From contig JAGLIM010000018.1 of assembly GCA_023142995.1 (NCBI GenBank), positions 1 to 39,922 on the forward strand: a stretch of DNA of 39,922 bases, read 5' to 3'. Below the pieces are notes generated by a model. That model did no database searches, was not told the origin of the DNA, and saw only the letters and a list, made by a program, of their open reading frames with translations. Shown piece by piece: positions 32,817-39,922 of this stretch. How positions within the stretch are numbered: position 1 is the first letter of the stretch; each line of letters begins with the position of its first letter. A program made the translations under genes and the position numbers. The DNA is from Minisyncoccota bacterium (lineage in GTDB: Bacteria > Patescibacteriota > Minisyncoccia > JAHIHE01 > JAGLIN01).

Positions 32817-34463
32817 TTATTTCTTCTTCCTTTCGTAATCATCATAATTCCCTAAATACTCTTTTACTTCATTGTTCTTTATCTCCCAAATAATATTACA
32901 AACCTCAGACAAAACTGAGCGATCGTGAGAAACTATCATAATCGGACCATTAAAACTTTTAAGAACTTCGTTCATTGCGTCCTTACTTTCAAGATCAAGA
33001 TGATTTGTCGGCTCATCCAACAAAAGCATATTAGAATCACTCAAGATTAATTCCGCGATAGCTACTCTTGCCCGTTCTCCCCCACTTAGATCAGAAACTT
33101 TCTTAAAAACATCTTCTCCTGAAAAAAGTAAAGCTCCAAGGACAGTCCTTATTTTTTCTTGTCCTTCTCTCACTTTAGACTCTACTTCTTCTAAAATATT
33201 TTTCTGCGGATCAAGTTCTTCATGCGCCTGCGCGTAATAACCAATTTTTACTCCAGAAGAAAACTTTATTTTCCCTTCAATTGAATCACTGTCCCCTGTA
33301 AGAGTTTTTAAAAATGTCGATTTACCAACACCATTCGGACCAATAATTCCTATTTTACTTTTCTTCTCTACAACCCAGTCATCTTCAAATACCGCCAGAG
33401 GAAACTTTTCTCCACCAACAAAAAGATCTTTAAATTGCAAAACTTTTTGAGGTAATCTTTTAGAGATGTTAAATCTAATTTTAACTTTCTTTTTGTTTTC
33501 CTTCGGCTCTTGAACCTTTTCAAGCTTATCAATCATTTTAATTCTGCTCTGTACCGCCCTAGCTTTTGTTGGCTTATAGCGAAATCGCTCAATCCATTCA
33601 TTTTGCTCTTTTAAATATTTTTCTTGTCTTTTATACTCTTCTTTTTTCTTTTGTTCGCGTGCTTCTCTCTCTTCTAAATAACCAGAATAGTTACAGTAAT
33701 ACTTTTCCAATCCACTACTTTGAAGCTCGTAAGTTTTGTCACAAACCAAATCAAGAAACCGTTTATCATGAGAAACAGCAATAATCGCTCCATTCCAATT
33801 AGCAAGAAAATTTTCCAGCCAGCTAATCGTCTCTAAGTCCAAATGATTTGTCGGCTCGTCAAGAACAAGCAAGTTTGGTTTTTGTAGAGCAATCTTTGCG
33901 AGAGCTAATCTCGTTTTTTCCCCGCCACTCAAAGATTTTACCTTTCTATCCCATTCGCTTTCTGGAAAATTAAATTTATCTAGAACTTCTTCCGCCAACT
34001 CTTCATATTCATAACCATTGTTTGCTTCATAATCAGAAACTACTTCTCCATATTCAATTATTTTTTCCTCCAAATCAGCTCCCTTAGCATCAGACATTAA
34101 ATTTTCATATTCTCTTTTTTTAATAATTAAATTAAAGATCAATTTATCAGCTGACATCATTTCCTCTAAAATTGCATTATCAAGAGAACTCCAATGTGTT
34201 TCCTGGGGCAAATATCCAATACTAAGAGCTTTATTTTTTTGAACACTTCCATCATCACACAAAATGTCCCCAATGATCATTTTTACAAGAGTACTTTTTC
34301 CGGTTCCATTCGGACCGATGATCGCAATATGGTCATTTTTATTGACAACCATATCCACACCAGAAAAAATCTCTTGCGTTCCAAACTTCTTTGACACCTT
34401 GCTCAAAGCCAAAAGCGATCCTTCAATTGGTCTACTTTTTATTGTTATATTATCTTTTAACAT
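32817..34463 (-). CDS. ABC-F family ATPase (ribosome-associated)
   Basis: 548 residues with two ABC domains and no membrane part. Walker A motifs are GPNGTGKST (50-58) and GPNGVGKST (about 374). Signatures are SGGEKTRLALAK and SGGERARVAIAE, and both Walker B regions read LLLDEPTNHLDLE or LVLDEPTNHLDLE. The inter-domain linker is charged and includes YKPTKARAVQSRIKMIDKL, as in ABC-F proteins. There is no C-terminal extension. ABC-F ATPases bind the ribosomal E site and either aid translation or dislodge antibiotics. The subtype cannot be fixed by eye. The 438-base leader carries a promoter, a 29-codon ORF and a terminator-like stem, an arrangement known from antibiotic-resistance ABC-F genes. 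Confidence 0.93.
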   Translation of the reverse strand: MLKDNITIKSRPIEGSLLALSKVSKKFGTQEIFSGVDMVVNKNDHIAIIGPNGTGKSTLVKMIIGDILCDDGSVQKNKALSIGYLPQETHWSSLDNAILEEMMSADKLIFNLIIKKREYENLMSDAKGADLEEKIIEYGEVVSDYEANNGYEYEELAEEVLDKFNFPESEWDRKVKSLSGGEKTRLALAKIALQKPNLLVLDEPTNHLDLETISWLENFLANWNGAIIAVSHDKRFLDLVCDKTYELQSSGLEKYYCNYSGYLEEREAREQKKKEEYKRQEKYLKEQNEWIERFRYKPTKARAVQSRIKMIDKLEKVQEPKENKKKVKIRFNISKRLPQKVLQFKDLFVGGEKFPLAVFEDDWVVEKKSKIGIIGPNGVGKSTFLKTLTGDSDSIEGKIKFSSGVKIGYYAQAHEELDPQKNILEEVESKVREGQEKIRTVLGALLFSGEDVFKKVSDLSGGERARVAIAELILSDSNMLLLDEPTNHLDLESKDAMNEVLKSFNGPIMIVSHDRSVLSEVCNIIWEIKNNEVKEYLGNYDDYERKKK

Positions 34464-34502
34464 ATACTTAAGTTATTTTAATTTATATAAATCTTTTCTT
34501 TA

Positions 34503-34635
34503 TGTCATTCCGAGCGACGATAGGAGTCGAGGAATCTCTCTCAATCTCACAAAATGTTTATTAAAGTAATACCTATCTTAGAGCGATTCATCCGTTCCAT
34601 TCGTTCGTGCCTCACTCATTCCAGTCGGAATGACA
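34503..34635. repeat. 133-bp MITE/BIME-like element with 11-bp inverted ends
   Basis: Exact 11-bp inverted ends TGTCATTCCGA (34503-34513) and TCGGAATGACA (34625-34635). The inside begins GCGACGATAGGAGTCGAGGAATC, split here as GCGACGATAGG and AGTCGAGGAATC. GTCATTCCGAGCG...GAGGAATCT elements are common dispersed repeats in many bacteria. It has no coding capacity and sits within the ABC-F leader, 40 bases before the ATG. Confidence 0.85.
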
Positions 34636-34678
34636 ACTATAATACTAATCCACAATAACAATTGATATTCTACCAACT

Positions 34679-34774
34679 AAAAAACCTGCTAAATAGTATC
34701 TTGTTTTATTTACTATTTTGCGCAAGTTACTGTGCAAAATAATGCGACAAAAAACAATCCACCTATTTAACAGG
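34679..34774 (-). terminator. Attenuator-like terminator in the ABC-F leader
   Basis: On the minus strand CCTGTTAAATAG (34763-34774) pairs with CTATTTAGCAGG (34685-34696), a 12-bp stem with one G-U pair, followed at once by six T (34679-34684). Inside the 66-base loop a second stem, TATTTTGC / GCAAAATA (34734-34741 and 34714-34721), stacks. The 5' arm is also the end of the 29-codon leader ORF, including its stop codon. This coupling is what ribosome-controlled attenuation needs. It could instead simply terminate the upstream ABC-exporter transcript. Confidence 0.55.
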
Positions 34775-34852
34775 CTTTCTAATATACATAACAACACAAC
34801 CCATGATCTGGTTTGTGTAAATATTATTTGATTTTGAAATAAATTTATTCAT
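34763..34852 (-). CDS. Putative 29-residue leader peptide of the ABC-F gene
   Basis: ATG at 34852 to TAG at 34763, peptide starting MNKFISKSNNIYTNQ and ending YIRKPVK. It starts about 13 bases after the predicted transcription start. The codons for Pro-Val-Lys-stop form the 5' arm of the terminator stem, so a ribosome reaching or stalling near the end would block that stem. There is no Shine-Dalgarno, as for most genes here. Known parallels are the leader ORFs of antibiotic-induced ABC-F genes; the peptide itself is not recognised. Confidence 0.45.
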   Translation of the reverse strand: MNKFISKSNNIYTNQIMGCVVMYIRKPVK

Positions 34853-34871
34853 ATATTTTTAAAGTACCAAC

Positions 34872-34899
34872 AGCATAACATATTTCTCAAATATGTCAA
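34872..34899 (-). promoter_or_regulatory. Promoter TTGACA-16-TATGCT with internal operator palindrome
   Basis: A consensus -35 TTGACA (34894-34899) and -10 TATGCT (34872-34877) are separated by 16 bases on the minus strand, starting 3 bases after the stop codon of the ABC exporter. The spacer is a palindrome ACATATTT-CTC-AAATATGT (34878-34896) of 8-bp arms, as expected for a repressor site overlapping the promoter. The predicted start is near 34865. Confidence 0.6.
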
Positions 34900-34901
34900 G
34901 A

Positions 34902-36794
34902 TTATTCCACTACCTGCAAATCCCAAAACTTTTTATATAAACCTCTTTTCTTTTTAATAAGTTCCTGATGTTTTCCAGTTTCAACGATCTTCCCTTTGTC
35001 TATCACATATATTTTGTCAGCTTTACGCGCTGTTGTCATTCTATGTGTGATCATTATGATCGTTTTCTCTTTCTTTAGTCCTTTTAAAATATCCATAATC
35101 TTTGCTTCATGTTCCGCATCAAGCTGGTTTGTTCCCTCGTCAAAAACGACAATCGGACGATCCTGCATCAGAACTCTGGCAATTGAAAGAAGTTGGGACT
35201 GTCCGCCAGAAAATTGGACATCATCACCAATTATTGAATTTAATTTTTTCGGCAATTTCTTAATATCTTTTTCTAAATCCAAGATTTTCAATAATTCCCA
35301 TATCTTTTTATCTGTATTCTTATCAGATCTACCAAAAGAAATATTTTCGCGAATAGAAAAACTTTCCAGCAAAAATGGCTCTTGCGGAATAATGCTTATA
35401 AACTTTTTCAGATATTTCGGTTCAATGTTTAAAAGCTCGTTGTTGCCTATTTTTATATTCCCTTCTTTGGGATCATAATTTCTTGTTATCATATTTACCA
35501 ATGTTGTTTTCCCACTGCCATTTCTACCAACAAGCGCCGTTATTTTTCCTTTTTCAAGCACACAATTAACCTCTTTTAAAACTTGTGGCATTTTCTTATG
35601 TTGTTTTGAAATAATCTCTTCCCATTCCGCCAAATCTTCAATATACCAACTGCCTACAGCCTTTTTTTTAAGTTTTTCTTCTTTTTCTATAATGCTCTTT
35701 ATATACTCCTTTTCTTGTTTATAAAAATTAGGATAGCTAAAACTTACATTTTTAAGAACGATCTCCCCTTCAATAGAATCATCAATATTTTTAATTGAAT
35801 TTAAGTTTAATCTTGTTTTCAAATTTAAGAAAAATCCAAGTTTATGAAATTGAACAGATATAATTTTCCAATCTGGTATGACTGAACTAATTTCATTAAA
35901 AACGCTTTGCAAGCTTGCTGTATACAAAAGTAACATTGTAAAGCTTCCAATCGTCAAATTACCAGCAGTAACTTGATAACCAGCAAAAATAGCAGTAAAA
36001 GCATAAGTAAAATTTTGGGAGACTACTTCTAATATTGAATATTTTTCATACAAATTTTCAATTTTCATTCTTATTTCATATTTTTTCTTTCTCAAATTCC
36101 AGTATTTTTCCATTATAAAATTACTATCATCAATATTTGCTATATTCTGTAATTGATAAAATATCAGATTTTGCAACTGCCAAAACTTGGACATTGTTCT
36201 ATCTTCAGCAAGAGCTAAGAGAACATCTTTTTTAGTTCTAGCTCTTATTATCATAATTTGAACGATCCCAAAAAATACAGCAACCGCAAAGATCTCTAAA
36301 CTAAAATAAGCCATAATGGGCAATATTCCAAATACAGTGATTATCGTTCTAAATTGGCTAGAAATAAAATCCGCTAATCTTTGAATTATATAAGTCAGAT
36401 TTAAAGAGCTATTTACTATTCTCCTATTGCGAGGATTTTGCATAAAACCAACATCAAATTTTTCAATCCGATCATATAGTTCTTTTTCTATTTTTATAGA
36501 ACAGATATAGTTTATTTTCCTATTATAAATACTAGAGAATATACCAGTTAACCTTTCTAATAAATTTGCTAATACAGCAAGAAAGATTATAATTACAAAA
36601 ATAATTTCTGGACTAGTATAAAATATACCAAAAAGATTACCAGACCGATCTTCAAGCTGGTCAATTTGAAGTTTGCTAAAATACGGAATCAAAAGAAATA
36701 AACCAGCCTGAAACGCGCTAAAAACAAAAAATATCGCAAAAAGAATTTTGTTTTGCAAAATTATTCTTGTAATGAGTTTACATTGCTGATTCAT
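34902..36794 (-). CDS. ABC exporter (fused membrane and ATPase domains) with an insertion before Walker A
   Basis: 630 residues. An N-terminal membrane domain with about six helices spans roughly 15-310. A type I exporter ATPase domain follows: Walker A GRNGSGKTT at about 422, Q-loop IIPQEPFLLESFSIRENISF, signature FSGGQSQLLSIARVLMQ, Walker B IVVFDEGTNQLD and H-loop MITHRMTTARKAD. The A-loop FSYPNF lies about 70 residues before Walker A instead of the usual 25-30, because of a charged insertion of about 42 residues (KEYIKSIIEKEEKLKKK ... WEEIISKQHKKMP). The role is export of a lipid, peptide or drug; the substrate is unknown. The promoter for the ABC-F unit begins right after its stop. Confidence 0.92.
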   Translation of the reverse strand: MNQQCKLITRIILQNKILFAIFFVFSAFQAGLFLLIPYFSKLQIDQLEDRSGNLFGIFYTSPEIIFVIIIFLAVLANLLERLTGIFSSIYNRKINYICSIKIEKELYDRIEKFDVGFMQNPRNRRIVNSSLNLTYIIQRLADFISSQFRTIITVFGILPIMAYFSLEIFAVAVFFGIVQIMIIRARTKKDVLLALAEDRTMSKFWQLQNLIFYQLQNIANIDDSNFIMEKYWNLRKKKYEIRMKIENLYEKYSILEVVSQNFTYAFTAIFAGYQVTAGNLTIGSFTMLLLYTASLQSVFNEISSVIPDWKIISVQFHKLGFFLNLKTRLNLNSIKNIDDSIEGEIVLKNVSFSYPNFYKQEKEYIKSIIEKEEKLKKKAVGSWYIEDLAEWEEIISKQHKKMPQVLKEVNCVLEKGKITALVGRNGSGKTTLVNMITRNYDPKEGNIKIGNNELLNIEPKYLKKFISIIPQEPFLLESFSIRENISFGRSDKNTDKKIWELLKILDLEKDIKKLPKKLNSIIGDDVQFSGGQSQLLSIARVLMQDRPIVVFDEGTNQLDAEHEAKIMDILKGLKKEKTIIMITHRMTTARKADKIYVIDKGKIVETGKHQELIKKKRGLYKKFWDLQVVE

Positions 36795-36845
36795 TAAAAT
36801 ATATTAATAATATTTTTTATGACAAACATATAAGTCCTAAATTCT

Positions 36846-37334
36846 TTATTCTGCCACTAATGGATCTCTCCCCGAATCAATTTCATTCTTATCGCTAAAT
36901 CCGTCACCATCTGTATCATATTTTTCAGGATCAGTTCCTGCATTTTTTTCATCAACATCACCTAGCCCATCATTATCAGAATCCAACTGTCCTGTCCCTA
37001 ATGGATCATATCCACTCTCAACTTCTTGCCCATCAGAATAATCATCACCATCTGTATCAAAATCAAGCGGATCTGTTTTCCACTTTTTCACTTCATCAAA
37101 ATCATTCAATCCATCATTATCTGTATCAGATTTATTAATATCCGTTCCTAATTTTTCTTCTTCTAAGTCAAATAGACCGTCATTGTCTGTATCAACATCT
37201 TTAACTTCTTTTTGTTTTTCTGTTTTCGGCAATTCTTTTTCCGTCTCCTTTTCTACTTTCTTAATTGAACATCCTGAAAAAGAAAGAACAGTGATTAATA
37301 ATAATGTTAAAATAATTATTTTATTGTTTTTCAT
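36846..37334 (-). CDS. Lipoprotein with thrombospondin type 3 calcium-binding repeats
   Basis: 162 residues. A lipoprotein signal peptide ends with the lipobox FSGC, Cys22 being the lipidation site. A short charged linker rich in Lys/Glu follows. About five TSP3-type repeats of the form DTDNDGLFDLEEEKLGTD and DTDGDGFSDKNEIDSGRDP run to the C-terminus. Each has the DxDxDG calcium-binding pattern. It is probably a membrane-tethered, calcium-stiffened stalk or spacer. It sits 51 bases upstream of the ABC exporter and 57 bases after the multi-pass membrane gene. Confidence 0.9.
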   Translation of the reverse strand: MKNNKIIILTLLLITVLSFSGCSIKKVEKETEKELPKTEKQKEVKDVDTDNDGLFDLEEEKLGTDINKSDTDNDGLNDFDEVKKWKTDPLDFDTDGDDYSDGQEVESGYDPLGTGQLDSDNDGLGDVDEKNAGTDPEKYDTDGDGFSDKNEIDSGRDPLVAE

Positions 37335-37391
37335 TTTTATTTATTAATTATTTAAAAAATAACAAAAACTGCGTTTTTAGAGATTCTATTA

Positions 37392-38513
37392 TTATAGTTC
37401 AATCATCTTTTTATATTTCTCCTTGATCGGAATATATTTCTCATAAATCGGTATTGGTTCAGAACTAAATTTTTTAGCAAGAACATTTTCAATATCATCA
37501 AGGAAAGAACAAAATAGTCCAAAGTCCTTCGCGAATTTATCCGTTTTTCCTTCAAGAATACTGTTATTATAATTTAGATAAACAATAAAGTAAAACGAGT
37601 TAATCAACATTTTTGGGAGAATTGTAATTAAAAGAATAATAGCAAAGTAAACAAGCCAAAAAATAACTGTCGTTAAAGTAAATCCTATTTTTTCAGCAAG
37701 CACATCTAAGTAAGGATTCAAGTTACTCAAGTGATCACCGGCAACATAACAGATAGAAAATATAATTATTATTGTTGCTAAAAAAGAAACGGCTATTCCA
37801 TAAATACTTAACGCCGTCCACTCCCTGTTGATTTGATAACTTTTTATTACTGCTTGTTTGGAAGAATTGTGATATAAAGCATATTCCATCGGAACATAAC
37901 ACAGAATCTGTTTGGCATAACTGGGCAGGAAATAACGATTAATACTGAAATCCCTTCTGGAAAATAAAAAACCAACCATCATTGAAAATACTTCTAAATA
38001 AACAGTTATCATTATTGAAATTATTGATAGAAAAAATTTCAACATTTTGGGAAAAGTTTTAATTTCTTGTACGATTATTTCTTTGAATGATTGCTTTTTC
38101 TCTGAATTATCTTCTGTTATTATTTGCAATAATTGTCGATAGAAAATCACATAAGCAAATGAAATTATCAATGGATAGCTAATTGCCATAATTATAAGCG
38201 AACCAAACATCCAAATTAGACTAATAATAGCAATAAAATTATGCAGAAAAGAAATGCTTATTTTATCCGTAGCAATATTAAGTAATATTGCTACACTATA
38301 AATAATTGCAACAAGAATTATTGGTGCAACAATATAAACAAAAAGCAATAAAGATACATTTCGCAAAAACATTAATTTATTACTGGCAAAAATTTTCAAA
38401 GAGAATGACATAATTTTAATACTCGCCAAGATACCTTTTGGTTTTAAAAAGATAAACAGCGGTATCGTTATTAAAGTTAAGAGAATCAAATCATAAATAG
38501 TAAAAAACGGCAT
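37392..38513 (-). CDS. Multi-pass membrane protein, unknown
   Basis: 373 residues with about six or seven hydrophobic segments. The N-terminal part (LKPKGILASIKIMSFSLKIF, ASNKLMFLRNVSLLLFVYIV) resembles DUF6159-like membrane proteins of CPR and archaea, but I would not assign it firmly. The C-terminal ~55 residues are soluble and charged (KYIPIKEKYKKMIEL). No catalytic motif is seen. It starts 18 bases after the HEAEH protein gene, so the two are probably cotranscribed and may act together. Confidence 0.75.
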   Translation of the reverse strand: MPFFTIYDLILLTLITIPLFIFLKPKGILASIKIMSFSLKIFASNKLMFLRNVSLLLFVYIVAPIILVAIIYSVAILLNIATDKISISFLHNFIAIISLIWMFGSLIIMAISYPLIISFAYVIFYRQLLQIITEDNSEKKQSFKEIIVQEIKTFPKMLKFFLSIISIMITVYLEVFSMMVGFLFSRRDFSINRYFLPSYAKQILCYVPMEYALYHNSSKQAVIKSYQINREWTALSIYGIAVSFLATIIIIFSICYVAGDHLSNLNPYLDVLAEKIGFTLTTVIFWLVYFAIILLITILPKMLINSFYFIVYLNYNNSILEGKTDKFAKDFGLFCSFLDDIENVLAKKFSSEPIPIYEKYIPIKEKYKKMIEL

Positions 38514-38531
38514 ATTTATTTTTATTAGAAT

Positions 38532-39545
38532 TTAATTATCCTCAAAATGCTTCATCCAGTAATATTCTTTATAATGAATATTAAATTGCTTTAAAAATTT
38601 CACCTCGCTAATTTGAGCACACCATTCATCGCCATACATATGTTGCGCTCCTCTAATATTAGAAAAATATTGATAGTTAGTAATCGGGTTACACCTTATT
38701 TTTAAATAAATATAATTCAACGAATTAACAACAAATCCGCTGTTTTCTCTGAAATTTTTCAAATGCTCCGCTTCATGAACCATCAACATAGAAAAATAGA
38801 TTTGATCATCCAGAGAATCAAACGGCTTGGCAAAAATTGGTTTAAAGGTAATTGACATCGCTGGAAGACTGGCATAAGCAACAAAATCAGAAGTAGGAAG
38901 ATTACTTGGAATATCAGAAGATACAACGAAAGAATCAGTATGCTTAATTATTTTCTCATAGGCACGTGGGTCAACTGTTCTAAGAAATTTAAAAGTTTGA
39001 CGAAGATTATCTTTGAAACTTTCATTACTTTTAGTAGCAACGATCATTCTTTCTATTTTAATATCAAGAGCCCTACTATTTTCATAATTTAATATTCTCT
39101 GATGCATAAAAACATCAATAAAACTATTTAGTAGAGTGAATATTATAATAAGATTGATCAGAAAAAAGATAACAAAAGCTTTTTGAAAATCCTCTGCACT
39201 GTGAATAAAAAAATCAAAAAGACCTATTTCTTTATTGATTATTTTTTCTCGCTTTTCAGAAGACAAATGTTTTTTCTTGAAAACATAATACACAAAAAAA
39301 CGGATTGTTATATAAAAAACAATAAAACTCAAAGCAAAAACTCCAACAATACTCGGAAAAAGACCAAAATCAAAGATCAAAGAAAGCACAAAAGAAGAAA
39401 ATTTGAAGAAAATCAAATTCAAACAAAAAACTGGAAAATAAATAGAGAATTCAAAAATAAACTCTCTAAAATTAGTCTTTTTTAGTTTTAAGATTCTTTG
39501 CCAAATTATTACAAAAATAAAAATGAGAATTAAATCACCGATCAT
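38532..39545 (-). CDS. Putative membrane-bound zinc metallopeptidase (HEAEH)
   Basis: 337 residues. There are about four N-terminal membrane helices (residues 3-18, 35-56, 64-88, 122-145), with a charged cytoplasmic-type loop near 90-110. The C-terminal ~190 residues are soluble and carry VHEAEHLKNF, the HExxH zinc motif with His257, Glu258 and His261. About 46 residues later GDEWCAQISEVKFL offers Glu307 as a third ligand, the spacing expected of a gluzincin-like peptidase. This suggests proteolysis at the membrane, perhaps of surface or exported proteins. The substrate and family are not identified. It is first of a two-gene unit with 37392-38513. Confidence 0.7.
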   Translation of the reverse strand: MIGDLILIFIFVIIWQRILKLKKTNFREFIFEFSIYFPVFCLNLIFFKFSSFVLSLIFDFGLFPSIVGVFALSFIVFYITIRFFVYYVFKKKHLSSEKREKIINKEIGLFDFFIHSAEDFQKAFVIFFLINLIIIFTLLNSFIDVFMHQRILNYENSRALDIKIERMIVATKSNESFKDNLRQTFKFLRTVDPRAYEKIIKHTDSFVVSSDIPSNLPTSDFVAYASLPAMSITFKPIFAKPFDSLDDQIYFSMLMVHEAEHLKNFRENSGFVVNSLNYIYLKIRCNPITNYQYFSNIRGAQHMYGDEWCAQISEVKFLKQFNIHYKEYYWMKHFEDN

Positions 39546-39815
39546 AAAAAATGTCTTAATTTAAAAAACTCAAATGTCATCGTAAAGTATTATTCTATGC
39601 TCTCAAAAGAGCAGTTTTAGCAGAAGGATTAATAAGATTAGATGTTTTTTTGTTTTATCACATGTAATTGTAAAACACTAAATATTCTAACTCTGGAGTC
39701 CTTGCACTGAAATAAATTCAGCATAAACTCCACAATGGTGAAATATCATTAGTTTTATGAAAATCATTAGTCTTACGATACTTCATCCTCACTCTCGTGA
39801 GGAGTCCATTGGAAC
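39546..39815. other. Intergenic region with one hairpin, no recognised gene
   Basis: About 270 bases without a convincing reading frame on either strand. A TAGAAT-type box on the minus strand (39592-39597) may belong to the 38532-39545 gene. A hairpin TCCTCAC-TCTC-GTGAGGA lies at 39786-39803, just after the stop of the partial frame at the edge; it lacks a T-run on the minus strand. Confidence 0.4.
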
Positions 39816-39922
39816 TTAAAGATTCTCCCCCACCCCATAACAATCAAACTCAGTTTCATTAACCTTAATAACACTATCCCAATTGAATCTATGCCTATTG
39901 AATATCTCTGCTGAGGAGATGT
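39816..39922 (-). CDS. Possible C-terminal fragment of a gene cut by the window edge
   Basis: One minus-strand frame is open from the right edge to TAA at 39816 and reads SSAEIFNRHRFNWDSVIKVN ... CYGVGENL, a composition that looks like real protein. A second frame is also open across the edge to a TAA slightly further on, so the call is uncertain. No family can be recognised from about 34 residues. Confidence 0.3.
   Translation of the reverse strand, partial: ISSAEIFNRHRFNWDSVIKVNETEFDCYGVGENL

Overview
The window is AT-rich, carries every recognisable gene on the minus strand, and has almost no Shine-Dalgarno sequences. Genes are typically preceded by TATAAT-like boxes and A/T-rich leaders. 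Standard stop codons are used: TAA and TAG are common, and at least one gene ends in TGA, so a recoded-UGA lineage is not indicated. The gene content fits a member of the Patescibacteria (Candidate Phyla Radiation), probably a Parcubacteria-like lineage: giant beta-helical surface proteins, cohesin and dockerin proteins without glycosidases, a RAYT-type transposase, RarA, PEP synthase and many CPR-type orphans. That placement is inference from gene content, not from a marker gene. No rRNA, tRNA or CRISPR array was seen.

Reading in the direction of transcription (right to left), 39.9-27.7 kb is a housekeeping and envelope region. It holds a partial gene at the edge, a membrane protein with an HEAEH zinc-protease motif, a multi-pass membrane protein, a calcium-binding TSP3-repeat lipoprotein and an ABC exporter with an unusual insertion. 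These are followed by an ABC-F ATPase behind what looks like a leader-peptide/terminator attenuator, a membrane-anchored orphan with a probably frameshifted neighbour, an AAA/DUF4143 ATPase and PEP synthase. From 27.6 to 21.0 kb come a PDZ membrane protein, small orphans, a NUDIX hydrolase, a geranylgeranyl-reductase-like flavoprotein, a RAYT transposase whose reading frame contains a 67-bp perfect palindrome, RarA and a double zinc-ribbon protein.

From 20.9 kb to the left edge lies a surface-protein island. It begins with a membrane-anchored acidic protein whose linker is partly built from in-frame REP-like hairpins. A DUF2341/LamG/ZU5-like/FIMAH-like protein follows, then a 2,164-residue beta-helical adhesin. 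The rest appears organised as ligand plus membrane-anchor pairs: giant adhesin then DUF916-like anchor (itself fused to a GxxExxY nuclease element), small surface protein then second DUF916-like anchor, and dockerin protein then three tandem membrane-anchored cohesins (the last cut by the window edge). The two DUF916-like anchors share a pre-membrane FWxxPWK motif, and the two proteins encoded just upstream of them share a C-terminal domain. The inferred logic is a modular scheme for attaching secreted proteins to the cell surface.

Repeats are unusually informative here. At least eight copies of one stem-loop family (GGYTC stem, roughly 10-base loop, tail AACAAT or similar) are scattered through the window, four of them in frame inside one surface-protein gene. 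There are also in-frame heptamer arrays, an inserted GxxExxY element, a 133-bp element with 11-bp inverted ends, and 18- and 19-bp tandem arrays upstream of the dockerin-cohesin genes.
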